Notes: generated from the sequence alone by a model not told the origin. Shown: positions 35,898 through 43,894, numbered from the stretch's first letter. The stretch is 64,000 nucleotides of DNA from Leucobacter chromiiresistens (GCF_900102345.1 NZ_FNKB01000002.1:248001-312000), one strand, 5' to 3'. Made by a program: numbers and translations.

Positions 35898-38709
35898 ACG
35901 CAATGTGAAGGTAAAGATCAGCGCTGAGGTGCAGGGCTACATTCAGTCCATGAAGGACGCGGCTCAGGCGACCCGTGACACGGGAACTGAATCGGAGAAG
36001 ATGGCGCAGAAGGCGCGGTCTTTCGAGCTCGTCGGCAAGGCGGCCCTGTTGATGGGGGCTGGTGTCACTACTGGTCTTGGCATGGCCGTTTCGAAGTTCG
36101 CTGATTTTGATCAGGCGATGTCGAATGTGCAGGCGGCTACGCATGAGTCTGCCGGCAACATGGACCTGCTGCGCGATGCGGCGTTGGACGCTGGAGCACG
36201 AACCGTGTTCAGTGCGACGGAGGCGGCGAACGCGATCGAGGAACTCTCGAAGGCAGGCGTTGCAACCGCGGACATTCTGAGCGGCGGACTTGATGGCGCT
36301 CTCGACCTGGCTGCTGCGGGTGGCTTGGGCGTTGCTGATGCTGCCGGTATTGCGGCGACCGCGTTGAAGACCTTCAATCTTGAGGGCTCCGATATGGCGC
36401 ATGTCGCGGACCTTCTTGCCGCTGGCGCGGGTAAGGCGATGGGGGATGTCACTGACCTGTCGCAGGCGTTGAACCAGTCGGCAATGGTTGCGAACGCGAC
36501 CGGGTTGTCGATCGAGGAGACGACCGCTGGCCTGGCCGCGTTCGCGTCGCAGGGGCTTCTCGGTTCTGACGCTGGTACGAGTTTCAAGAGCATGTTGCAG
36601 TCGCTCACTCCTTCTTCTGAGAAGGCTGCGGAGACGATGAAGGAGTTGGGCATTAGTGCCTATGACTCGCAGGGTAACTTCATCGGCTTGTCGGAGTTCG
36701 CCGGCAATTTGCAGACCGCTCTGAAGGATCTTTCGGTGGAGCAGCAGCAGGCCGCGCTGAAGACGATCTTTGGGTCTGACGCGATCCGTGCTGCGACGGT
36801 GCTTTATACCGAGGGGGCTGACGGGATTGAGGAGTGGGAGGAAGCGGTCAATGATTCCGGGTTTGCGTCGGAGACCGCCGCTGCCCGGTTGGACAACCTC
36901 AAGGGTGATCTTGAAGCGCTTGGCGGTGCGCTTGAGACTGCCCTGATCGAGACGGGCTCGTCCGCGAATGATGTGATGCGCGACATCGTGCAGACGGTGT
37001 CGGGCATGATCGATGCGTACACGTCTTTGCCGAAGCCGTTGCAGGGCGCGACGATGGCTCTTGGGGTAGTGACCGCTGCAGTCGCCACTTTGGGTGGCGC
37101 GTTTATGCTGGGTGTCCCGAAGTATGCGGAGTACAAGGCCGCTCTTGGCGACCTTCCGCCGGTCGCGACACGAGCCCACAACGGGCTCGTTGGCATCGGT
37201 AAAGGCCTCTCCGTTGTTGCTGGAGGCCTTGCCGCTGTGCAGGTGTTGGACCGACTTGCAAGCTCGGGGCGTGACGCTTCGGTGGGCCTCGAGCAGCTTG
37301 AGAAGATGATGCGCGCTGGTGGTGTCGACGGCGCGTTCGACGGTCTCAGCGACGAAGCGAACACGCTGAACAAGTCTCTCGAACTGCTTCTCGGAGACTC
37401 GCTCAACTCCAATATGGAACGGTTCGGCTCAACGCTGAACCGTGCTGTCGCTGGTGGTGCCCTCGCTGATCAGGTGCAGGACGCCGGGGAGCGGTTCGCA
37501 TCTCTCGGCGAAGCACTTGCCGGCATGGTCTCGGAGGGCAAGGCCGACGAAGCCGCTGCGAGGTTCGAGGAGATCGCGGACGCAGCGAAGGCTCTGGGGT
37601 TCGAAACGGACGAGGTCTCGAATCTGATGCCTGCGTATGAGGAGGCACTGGCCGGCGTCGATAACGCGAACGCTGACGCTGCTGCTTCGGGCGAGGAGAA
37701 CTCTGATGCGATAGCTGGTGTCGGCGCTAGCGCGGCGGACGCGCAGGAGCAGATCGAGACGCTCGCGGATTTGATCCGCGACTTCGGGTCCGCGCAGATC
37801 GATGCCGACCGTGCAGCGATCGACATGCAAGAGAAGATGAGAGCACTCAACGACATCATGGTCGAGGGGGCTGGTTCGCTCGACATCTACACCGAGGCTG
37901 GAAGTAACACGCAGAGCGCCATGCTGGATGTTGCGCAAGGCGCTACTGAGTGGGCTGCATCGGTACTGGAGGCTGGAGGGGAGCAGGAGACCGCAAACGG
38001 GATCCTCGATTCTGCTCGTCAATCTCTGATCGATCAGCGCGTTGCTCTCGGTGAGAATGCTGCCGATGCTGAGGCGTGGGCGGCGTCTCGTGTCCCTACT
38101 GCGGCTCAGGTGCAGGAAGCGTTGGACAGGGTGACGGGCGCCGCGAACTCGATTCCTGGGAACACGAATGCGAATGTGTCGACTAACGCGGATGCGGCTG
38201 CGGCGCAGATCGACAACTTCATTGCGAAGCTGCGGTCGATCCCGTCACCCATCTCGGTTGATATACGCACTCGGGACGCTCTCGTGCTGAGCCCCGAGGG
38301 CATCGCAGAAAAATACTATGCGAATGGTGGCATCGTCGCTTACGCGGATGGCGGTATTCAGGAGAACGTGCGCGCGATGCGTGAGTTCGCCGCCGGTGGT
38401 GGTGTCGATACTGGCATCTATTCGGGTGGTGCGCCGATCATCAAGTTCGCGGAGCAGGAAACGGGCTGGGAAGCATTCATCAGCGGTAAGCCTTCACAGC
38501 GGGACCGGAATCGGCAGATCTGGCTCGAGACGGGTGAACGGCTCGGGATGAATAGCGGCGGCCAGCGGGAAGTGGTGCACGTCCCCACTCACGTGACGGT
38601 CGTGGACGCTGACAACCGCATGGTCGGCACGATGCGGGTCGTCGCGAGTAAGGAGATCGATGACTATTCAGCTCAGCAAACTCGCGAAGATCGAAAAGCT
38701 GGGTTGTAG
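35890..38709 (+). CDS. Phage tail tape measure protein (TP901 family)
   Basis: Sets tail length and is ejected with DNA in siphophages. 939 aa. The TP901 core is at about residues 70-300 (KFADFDQAMSNVQAATHESA and EAANAIEELSKAGVATADIL), a hydrophobic stretch near 380-400 (ALGVVTAAVATLGGAFMLG), Ala-rich helical repeats in the middle, and a C-terminal end with GGGVDTGIYSGGAPIIKFAE, usual for actinophages. The frame is open throughout, with no sign of decay, although tail tube, tip and baseplate genes are missing from the element. Confidence 0.92.
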   Translation: MAERNVKVKISAEVQGYIQSMKDAAQATRDTGTESEKMAQKARSFELVGKAALLMGAGVTTGLGMAVSKFADFDQAMSNVQAATHESAGNMDLLRDAALDAGARTVFSATEAANAIEELSKAGVATADILSGGLDGALDLAAAGGLGVADAAGIAATALKTFNLEGSDMAHVADLLAAGAGKAMGDVTDLSQALNQSAMVANATGLSIEETTAGLAAFASQGLLGSDAGTSFKSMLQSLTPSSEKAAETMKELGISAYDSQGNFIGLSEFAGNLQTALKDLSVEQQQAALKTIFGSDAIRAATVLYTEGADGIEEWEEAVNDSGFASETAAARLDNLKGDLEALGGALETALIETGSSANDVMRDIVQTVSGMIDAYTSLPKPLQGATMALGVVTAAVATLGGAFMLGVPKYAEYKAALGDLPPVATRAHNGLVGIGKGLSVVAGGLAAVQVLDRLASSGRDASVGLEQLEKMMRAGGVDGAFDGLSDEANTLNKSLELLLGDSLNSNMERFGSTLNRAVAGGALADQVQDAGERFASLGEALAGMVSEGKADEAAARFEEIADAAKALGFETDEVSNLMPAYEEALAGVDNANADAAASGEENSDAIAGVGASAADAQEQIETLADLIRDFGSAQIDADRAAIDMQEKMRALNDIMVEGAGSLDIYTEAGSNTQSAMLDVAQGATEWAASVLEAGGEQETANGILDSARQSLIDQRVALGENAADAEAWAASRVPTAAQVQEALDRVTGAANSIPGNTNANVSTNADAAAAQIDNFIAKLRSIPSPISVDIRTRDALVLSPEGIAEKYYANGGIVAYADGGIQENVRAMREFAAGGGVDTGIYSGGAPIIKFAEQETGWEAFISGKPSQRDRNRQIWLETGERLGMNSGGQREVVHVPTHVTVVDADNRMVGTMRVVASKEIDDYSAQQTREDRKAGL

Positions 38710-38788
38710 AGGCGATGAAGTGTCCGTGGCGACTGAGACCATTGCAGGGTCGCGACGACGCGGCATCGATGATCAGGGAGGACCCATC

Positions 38789-38995
38789 ATGAAAGTGAAG
38801 ATCAGTGAAGCAGCTCTCAACAAACTGGTGAGTAAACAGACAAAGCAGGCAGAAGACGGCATCAATCGTCGTGCCGCAGGGAAGAGCCCGTCTCAGCTCG
38901 AACGGATTGCGAAGGAAGAACTGCGGAAGGCTGGCCTCGAACCGAATTTTGCCGGTGTCAAGAAGATCGCGAAGGAGATCGCTGACAAGCAGTGA
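38789..38995 (+). CDS. Small basic protein after the tape measure gene
   Basis: 68 aa, rich in Lys (13 of 68); GGGAGGAC lies before the ATG at 38789. Similar at its N-terminus to the protein encoded at 35134-35427. Fully helical by eye. Terminated by a strong hairpin. Could be a small structural or DNA-binding protein. Confidence 0.65.
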   Translation: MKVKISEAALNKLVSKQTKQAEDGINRRAAGKSPSQLERIAKEELRKAGLEPNFAGVKKIAKEIADKQ

Positions 38996-39006
38996 CCCGT
39001 GTGAAG

Positions 39007-39042
39007 AGTGCCCCTCTCTGGCTACGGCCGGGGAGGGGCACT
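39007..39042. terminator. Terminator between convergent genes
   Basis: AGTGCCCCTC (39007-39016) pairs with GAGGGGCACT (39033-39042). It lies between the rightward tail block and a leftward gene and can serve both. Confidence 0.75.
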
Positions 39043-39057
39043 ATTCGTGTTTACGTC

Positions 39058-39684
39058 TTACGGCGCACCGAGGCCATAGGTGTATTCACCAGTCTCCCAG
39101 TTCATCGTCGAGTTGTACGTGTAGCCGTTCATCGTCCCGTCGCCGTTATCGACGTTGGCCGCGAAGCACTTGAAAACAGTAGTGCTCTGGTCGAGATCGT
39201 CAGTCGAGCCTCCCCCAATAGGGCTGCAGCTCACCGAGAGGATGGGGCCGGTGAGTACTCCATCGGCAACGTGCCCCTCTGCCATAGCCTTCACAGATTC
39301 TTCGATATCTGTCACGCTGTCTTGCCGCATCGCGCGCAGCGCATCGTCCACTTTCTCTTGCGCAGCGGCTTCCTCTTCCGCGGCTTTCTCCGCCGCTTCT
39401 GCGCGCTCAGCCTCACGTTCTTGGGCGCGTTCCTCGATCAACGCGAGCCGCTCTTCTTCCTTCTGGTCCGCGATGCCCTTCCAAACGAGACCGCCAGCAG
39501 TGCCAAGGACCACAATTGCGCCGACGATCGACAGAATCAGAATGGAACGCTTCGAGAGTCGCTTACGGTTCTTCGCCGGCTGGACGTCGGGTGCGGGAAT
39601 GTCGAGCCACTGCGAGCCATCCCAGTACTTCTTGGTAGCGGGATCTTCAGGGCTGGGGTACCAGCCGGCGGGAGGCATAGTCAT
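39058..39684 (-). CDS. DUF2510 membrane-anchored protein
   Basis: 208 aa: N-terminal DUF2510 (PAGWYPSPEDPATKKYWDGS), a basic stretch, one transmembrane helix (residues about 48-68), a long charged coiled coil (residues 74-112, rich in Glu and Ala) and an extracellular domain with two Cys (at 153 and 172). DUF2510 proteins are common actinobacterial envelope proteins. Probably cargo of the element. The ATG at 39684 or one two codons later can start it. Confidence 0.8.
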   Translation of the reverse strand: MTMPPAGWYPSPEDPATKKYWDGSQWLDIPAPDVQPAKNRKRLSKRSILILSIVGAIVVLGTAGGLVWKGIADQKEEERLALIEERAQEREAERAEAAEKAAEEEAAAQEKVDDALRAMRQDSVTDIEESVKAMAEGHVADGVLTGPILSVSCSPIGGGSTDDLDQSTTVFKCFAANVDNGDGTMNGYTYNSTMNWETGEYTYGLGAP

Positions 39685-39987
39685 AGGTCGAGACTGACAT
39701 CATCCAAGCATCCCGCATAGATGAAAACCGGGGTGAAATACGCGATTCATCTCTTTCCGCGCCCTTGTTGCCGCTGCTTCTACTCTTCGGTAGATTCGGT
39801 GGTGAAACGCGTCAACGACTGTCAGAGCCCCCTGTGGTGTCCTTCGGGACGCTGCAGGGGGCTTTTCGTCGTTCTCCCATGCCTTATTTCGTGTCAAGGC
39901 CTGCCTCTCCGCTCCCTCGGACCGCTCTACTGGAAGGTGGAAAACGCTACAGGCCGAACGCAGGCCCCCGATGGAAGGACGACACGC
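39685..39987 (+). other. Gap with a terminator-like hairpin, no gene
   Basis: About 300 bp without a convincing gene. It contains AGCCCCCTG (39826-39834) pairing with CAGGGGGCT (39855-39863) followed by TTTTCG, a rightward terminator with no gene in front of it. A small RNA from an upstream promoter, or a lost gene, would explain it. Confidence 0.5.
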
Positions 39988-40338
39988 ATGGGCTCGATCA
40001 GGTACGACGGACTCACGATCCATTTCGACGAGCGTCTGCTCGCTCACATGCAGGTCGTGATCGTTCAGAAGATCATGCGCGAAGAGTCGTTCCTCATGTC
40101 GTGGAAGAACGGGACAAGCGCGGGTGACGGACGTACTGCGATCTGGATCGCTCCCAGTACGTGACTGACGTTCAGCTTCGAAGAGAGTGAGATGCCGGAC
40201 CTTGATGACGAGTGGTTGCAGCGCCTTGGCGAGTCTGCCAATGCGAACACCGGAATGATCCTGACGGAGAAAGACGGATCGCTGGCGCGGGCAGAAGCCG
40301 CAGACACCCCCTATCCGGGAAACCTCCGCGACTCCTGA
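39988..40338 (+). pseudogene. DUF7882-like protein with internal stop
   Basis: Starts MGSIRYDGLTIHFDERLLAH, 58 codons, then TGA at 40162-40164; the same frame continues (LTFSFEESEMPDLDDEWLQR) to a stop at 40336. The intact paralog at 40427 aligns across the stop (PYVSIAFHFSGSRDPELS), so this copy is broken by one nonsense change. The family (which I know as DUF7882, frequent in Microbacteriaceae) has unknown function. Confidence 0.75.
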
Positions 40339-40426
40339 CTCCAGCGATAGTCACCGTGCTTTTACGACAAATTCTGTATCAGGTCAACCCCTTACCTGGT
40401 TTCACTTCAATGCCAAGATTTCGTGT

Positions 40427-40756
40427 ATGGGGTATTTGAAACACGGTGAACGAGAGTACGAGTTCGAGGATCGACTGCTGGCCCATCTGCAGTTCGTGAT
40501 CGGACAGAAGCTCAAGAAGCAGGAGACCTTCTTTCTCAGCTGGAACAAGCCGCACGATCAGGGAGACGGCCGCATGTCGATATGGCTGTCGCCCTACGTG
40601 AGTATCGCGTTCCACTTCTCTGGAAGCCGCGACCCGGAACTGAGCAAGGCATGGGTTCTGGCACTGAACGCACTGGCGCACACGTCCCGAGGTCTTATCG
40701 CTATCAGCGAAGATGAGGCCAACCGGTTCATCAAGAACAACCCGGACGTGATGTAA
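40427..40756 (+). CDS. DUF7882-like small protein
   Basis: 109 aa; the family pattern is visible in FEDRLLAHLQFVIGQKLKKQ, GRMSIWLSPYVSIAFHFSGS and GLIAIS. These proteins occur in several copies per genome in Microbacteriaceae, and often on mobile elements; function unknown. No ribosome site precedes the ATG, so the message is probably leaderless. A strong terminator follows. Confidence 0.8.
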   Translation: MGYLKHGEREYEFEDRLLAHLQFVIGQKLKKQETFFLSWNKPHDQGDGRMSIWLSPYVSIAFHFSGSRDPELSKAWVLALNALAHTSRGLIAISEDEANRFIKNNPDVM

Positions 40757-40764
40757 GACAAGAC

Positions 40765-40804
40765 GGACGGCCCCTCTCGGAATTCTGAGAAGGGCCGTCC
40801 TTTT
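40765..40804 (+). terminator. Terminator after the DUF7882-like gene
   Basis: GGACGGCCC pairs with GGGCCGTCC (40792-40800), followed by TTTT. Confidence 0.9.
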
Positions 40805-40912
40805 GTCGCATCCAGTCTGATGTATGGGGTACACGATGCCCGGTGCGACTCTTCTAGCGTGCAGCTCTGCCCTTCGTCCACGAAAGGGATTGACCTGTCG
40901 TCGAAGCGGGCG

Positions 40913-41050
40913 CTAACGCTCGTCCCCATTCGACCAGGGGTCAGATTCGGGGTGGGCCGGTATCACCGGCATCTTGCACCTGACGCACTCCCACCAGCCA
41001 CCCCACACGGGTGTCACCGGGCCGCGACATGAAGGACATCTGGGAAACAT
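40913..41050 (-). CDS. Possible zinc-ribbon microprotein
   Basis: 45 aa from the ATG at 41048-41050 with AGGA six bases upstream. Two CxxC knuckles (CPSC and CVRC) separated by a Trp-rich loop (GPVTPVWGGWWE) are the signature of a zinc ribbon. The frame is open further upstream, but that part has no coding character. Function unknown. Confidence 0.5.
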   Translation of the reverse strand: MFPRCPSCRGPVTPVWGGWWECVRCKMPVIPAHPESDPWSNGDER

Positions 41051-41366
41051 GAGTCCTGACCTGACACGGTAGAAGTGTATTGAGCAGTAAGCGCCCCGCT
41101 CCCGAGATGGAAGTGAGGCGCTTGCCGGCCATCGGAGTGGTCGAGCTATGGGGCAGGAGACTTCGATGACAACCACAAGACTGTCACGTGTGTGAGGAAG
41201 TTATCAGTGGTTGCGCCTGCCCTCTTAAGTCGACATCCTGCCCCTTCCTCGAGCATGAGAAGTCATCCAGAAGTTTGGGTGCCAGCCCTCGGCACTACTC
41301 ATCGCGACCTCTGGTGAGACGTCAGCTGCCCGGAGTGTTCGAGCGGCCTTACTTATCGTTCCAGTC
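41051..41366. other. Gap without a supported gene
   Basis: 316 bp in the cargo part of the element. Short frames exist on both strands, but none has a ribosome site, family pattern or consistent codon use. No hairpin with a T tract was found. Confidence 0.4.
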
Positions 41367-41873
41367 CTAGGCCTCCGCGGACTGGGGTGCGTGTTCGTCC
41401 GATGACGCCGACTGCGGTTTATAACTCGAAGGCAACGAGAAGTCGATGGACTCTGCGAGAGCAAGCACCGCTTTCGCGCGCTGCAGCTCACGCTCATCGT
41501 TCAGTTCTGCCGCGAGAATCGCCAGTCGTTCGTCTCTCAATACGCCGGCCGCGATTTCCGCTAGCGTCTCCGCAATCACGGTAGCCAGCCCATCTCTGAG
41601 CTCCTCAAGGTTTGTCTCGTGAATGAGCAGTCTGCGGTCACTCACCTGCAGGTATGCGTCTGGATACCCCTCTCGCGCGAGGCGCTCGCGCGTGGATTCT
41701 GCCATGATCTGCGTTACTTCGGCTGTTTTCGCTCGCCGGGTAAATACCGCTTCGACGGTGTAACGAGTGAGCTCACCGTTAACGATCAAGCTGCCCGGAA
41801 GGGACCCTACAAGCACCGATTTCAGGCCGAGCGGTCCTTCATTCATGACGTCGATCGTATTATTTTCATTCAT
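41367..41873 (-). CDS. Helical cargo protein of unknown function
   Basis: 168 aa. N-terminal beta part (LKSVLVGSLPGSLIVNGELT), then a long helical region with many charged residues (ELRDGLATVIAETLAEIAAG) and a Ser/Pro-rich tail. No family recognised. TAACGT lies 6 nt before the ATG, suggesting a leaderless message. It follows the excisionase-like gene 41978-42253 in the same direction, 104 bases away. Confidence 0.6.
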   Translation of the reverse strand: MNENNTIDVMNEGPLGLKSVLVGSLPGSLIVNGELTRYTVEAVFTRRAKTAEVTQIMAESTRERLAREGYPDAYLQVSDRRLLIHETNLEELRDGLATVIAETLAEIAAGVLRDERLAILAAELNDERELQRAKAVLALAESIDFSLPSSYKPQSASSDEHAPQSAEA

Positions 41874-41977
41874 AACCGAACGTTAGTGTTCGCGCATGTG
41901 CGGCTCACAGGTTCAAACATGATTCGTGTCGCGGCACGGGTGTGCTGTCAGTATCGGCACCATCCCACATTCGGCTC

Positions 41978-42253
41978 CTAGCGGATCGCTCGTGAGTCTA
42001 TGAACTCTCGCAGCGCCTGGATCGGGATGCGGTACCTCGCGCGTGAGCCGCCAAGGTCTACCACCCGGGGAAGTGACCCGTCCTTGATTCGAGCGAGAAC
42101 GTAGTCTTCGCTGGTGTCGAGAAGAGCGGCCGCAGACTTCACGGAGTAGTGGCGAAGCGGAGACTCCGGCTGGACTGACAGAGGCTGCTTCAGTACAGCC
42201 ACGATTTCTTCGCGGATCATCTTGCGTATCACGGCTGCGATGTTGTCTTCCAT
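41978..42253 (-). CDS. AlpA/excisionase-type wHTH protein
   Basis: 91 aa from the ATG at 42253, chosen because a longer frame would overlap the divergent neighbour. The N-terminus is a helix (MEDNIAAVIRKMIREEIVAV); the C-terminal 50 residues are the excisionase fold: YSVKSAAALLDTSEDYVLAR, then YRIPIQALREFID. Divergent from another protein of this type only 18 bases away. Confidence 0.7.
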   Translation of the reverse strand: MEDNIAAVIRKMIREEIVAVLKQPLSVQPESPLRHYSVKSAAALLDTSEDYVLARIKDGSLPRVVDLGGSRARYRIPIQALREFIDSRAIR

Positions 42254-42271
42254 GTCTTCGATACTGGTCTG

Positions 42272-42460
42272 ATGACTGAATGGATGACACCCGAGGAGCT
42301 CGCACGCCTTACCGGCCACGACCTGAAGTCTCTCGCGAACCTACGATCCGCGAAGCGGCGGTTCCCCTTCTATCGCCTGCAGGGAAGTAGGAAGCCGCTC
42401 TATAAGCGTGAAGAGATCGATGCGATTATCGAAGCCTCAAGAATTGAAGTGCGACCGTAG
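42272..42460 (+). CDS. Short excisionase-type wHTH protein
   Basis: 62 aa: MTPEELARLTGHDLKSLANL, then YKREEIDAII, a bare excisionase/MerR-type winged helix. GATACT at 42260-42265 lies 6 nt before the ATG, indicating leaderless transcription. Last gene before attR; a place where directionality factors are often found. Confidence 0.65.
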   Translation: MTEWMTPEELARLTGHDLKSLANLRSAKRRFPFYRLQGSRKPLYKREEIDAIIEASRIEVRP

Positions 42461-42742
42461 GGGTGTGGTGAACCGCCACCCCCTTCGCCCTGTCAAGCGA
42501 GACAAGGGTGTCGGTAGTAGCGACCCCCTTTCGGACAAAGTGGGGGGGGGGGGGGCGAACGCACCCCCATCCTCCGATGAGAAAGGCCCGCGTTTCAAAC
42601 GTGACCCCAGTCGGTGCTCGCAACTTTTCCGCAACAACTTGTGAAACTATGCCCCGTTCACGGAAATTGAAACGACTCGAAAAACCGCTTAAAAACAACA
42701 ATCCATCAAATGATGGCCGTGACCGTTAGGGGTAGCACCGGT
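42461..42742. other. Right end of the element: poly-G tract and arm repeat
   Basis: No gene. 42542-42555 is a run of 14 G, preceded by CCCCCTTT...AAAGTGGGG, which can fold as a bulged hairpin. The 27-bp arm-type repeat is at 42618-42644. Confidence 0.6.
42618..42644 (+). repeat. Right arm-type repeat of the element
   Basis: Matches 27276-27302 at 24 of 27 positions, same orientation, with the two CGCAAC units 11 bp apart in both. About 99 bp inside attR. Confidence 0.75.
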
Positions 42743-42763
42743 TTCGAATCCCTGCGGGGGGAC
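42743..42763 (+). repeat. attR core
   Basis: TTCGAATCCCTG-C-GGGGGGAC, 20 of 21 bases identical to the tRNA 3' end at 27204-27224. No other part of a tRNA is present here. Confidence 0.85.
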
Positions 42764-42830
42764 GAAAAAGGGCCATGCTTCCGCATCGTGGTTCGGAAGC
42801 AGAGACTTTCGGCTTGTCGAAGATCGGTGC

Positions 42831-43043
42831 ATGCCGAACGTGCCGGAGAGCCTACGGGCAGGGATCGCGCACTTCGCAGAGTGAGCATTCGGTCGCGACG
42901 GGGATCTCGGAAGGTACTTGTCCGAAATTGCCGAGAAGGTCACGAGACTGAGGGGAAAGCCCGCGGCTAATCTGACGACCATGGCTCGCAGGCTCGTTGT
43001 GAAGAGAGATCACAGGACCGAGATTTCTCCAGTGGCGGGCTGA
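42831..43043 (+). pseudogene. Possible decayed gene fragment beyond attR
   Basis: One frame reads MPNVPESLRAGIAHFAE, TGA at 42882-42884, then AFGRDGDLGRYLSEIAEKVT and on to VAG before the stop at 43041. The composition looks coding, but there is no start site or family match. The rest of the gap 42764-43168 shows nothing. Confidence 0.3.
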
Positions 43044-43168
43044 GCTGAATTGCGGGAATGCTGCCGGAACCTCTAGAGAGACGTGCTACCGCAGGCGTCG
43101 TGGGTCGCGACCATCCATGCGGTACGTCACCTTGCAGTTGCAATCGAACCCTGCAGTAAATGCCAGAG

Positions 43169-43894
43169 TCAGAAGCCGGAGATCTCCTTGAACCTCACGT
43201 CACTGATCTCATCGGAACCATCGAGGCAATAGGCTTCGAACTTCCATTTGCCTTGAGCATCGATTGTGTTTGTGTTCGCGAGGCACGTGCCGAGGTTCGC
43301 ACCGTCGACATCCAGAGTATCGAACGTGATTTGCACGTAGTTCGTGATCGCCCTATCGCTGTTGTTCGAAACGTAACCGTTCACAACTGTGGAGAAACCG
43401 AATTCGTCGGTGCTGATCGTCCAACCGTCATCCAAGGTGAGGCGTTCGACCGGCTCGGGTTCGGGTTCGGGCTCTGGCTCTGGCTCGGCTGGCGGTGAAG
43501 CTGGATCCGGGTCCGAGGAGGGAGTCGACGCATCTGGTTCCGCGGACTTCACATTCTCCTGCGACGCGGATGTCGAGGATGATGCATCCTGTGCTACTGA
43601 GTCGAAAGCTGCGCCGACTCCCGCGGTCATCACGGCCGAAGTGAGCGACGCGATCGCCGCCAAGATAAGACCAGTAATCGCCATACCCTTGGACTGCTTC
43701 TTCACCAACGCCGCGATGCCCAAAGCGACGCCGATCAGGCCGAGCACAATGCCGACTACCGGAATCAGCCCGAGCAAGAACGCAACTATCCCGACGACAA
43801 GCGCGGCGGTTGCGAGGCCGAACGCCTGAGGCGGCGGGGGAGAGTACTGCGGCGCGTACTGATAAGACTGCGCATCGCCGGTAACGTAGGACAT
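43169..43894 (-). CDS. DUF4190-type membrane protein with FxLYD-like domain
   Basis: 241 aa. A Pro/Tyr-rich N-terminus, two transmembrane helices of DUF4190 type (GLATAALVVGIVAFLLGLIP and AITGLILAAIASLTSAVM), a linker with a Glu-Pro dipeptide repeat (EPEPEPEPEPEP) and an outer beta domain (VNGYVSNNSDRAITNYVQIT) of the FxLYD kind with two Cys. Envelope protein of unknown role; just outside attR. Confidence 0.75.
   Translation of the reverse strand: MSYVTGDAQSYQYAPQYSPPPPQAFGLATAALVVGIVAFLLGLIPVVGIVLGLIGVALGIAALVKKQSKGMAITGLILAAIASLTSAVMTAGVGAAFDSVAQDASSSTSASQENVKSAEPDASTPSSDPDPASPPAEPEPEPEPEPEPVERLTLDDGWTISTDEFGFSTVVNGYVSNNSDRAITNYVQITFDTLDVDGANLGTCLANTNTIDAQGKWKFEAYCLDGSDEISDVRFKEISGF

Larger units (their letters stand above)
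27204..42763. mobile_element. Integrated satellite-like or prophage-remnant element
   Basis: About 15.6 kb between a 21-bp repeat of the tRNA 3' end (20/21 identical). The content is more AT-rich and codon use differs from both flanks. Order: integrase (broken) and XRE repressor leftward; excisionase-like, replication ATPase and iterons rightward; scaffold-like, tape measure; cargo; paired excisionase-like genes at the right end. No portal, terminase, capsid, lysis, FtsK/Tra or relaxase gene is seen. The layout matches phage-inducible chromosomal islands; a deleted prophage is the alternative. Confidence 0.85.

Noticed and set aside
40819..41032. Third DUF7882-like copy, because TGTATGGGGTA of the gene at 40427 recurs near 40822
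   Set aside because: The frame after it has none of the family pattern, and the shared stretch is only 11 bases.
41225..41497. Leftward frame with GWHPNFW
   Set aside because: It overlaps the better supported gene at 41367-41873 and has no start site.
41367..42460. Toxin-antitoxin module at the right end of the element
   Set aside because: The genes read as two excisionase-type proteins and a helical protein without toxin motifs.
27204..42763. Integrative conjugative element (AICE) reading
   Set aside because: No FtsK/TraB-type translocase, relaxase or Spd gene was found, while phage scaffold and tape measure proteins are present.
43440..43490. Short GGCTC/GGTTC repeat as a regulatory array
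   Set aside because: It encodes the Glu-Pro linker of the DUF4190-type protein.
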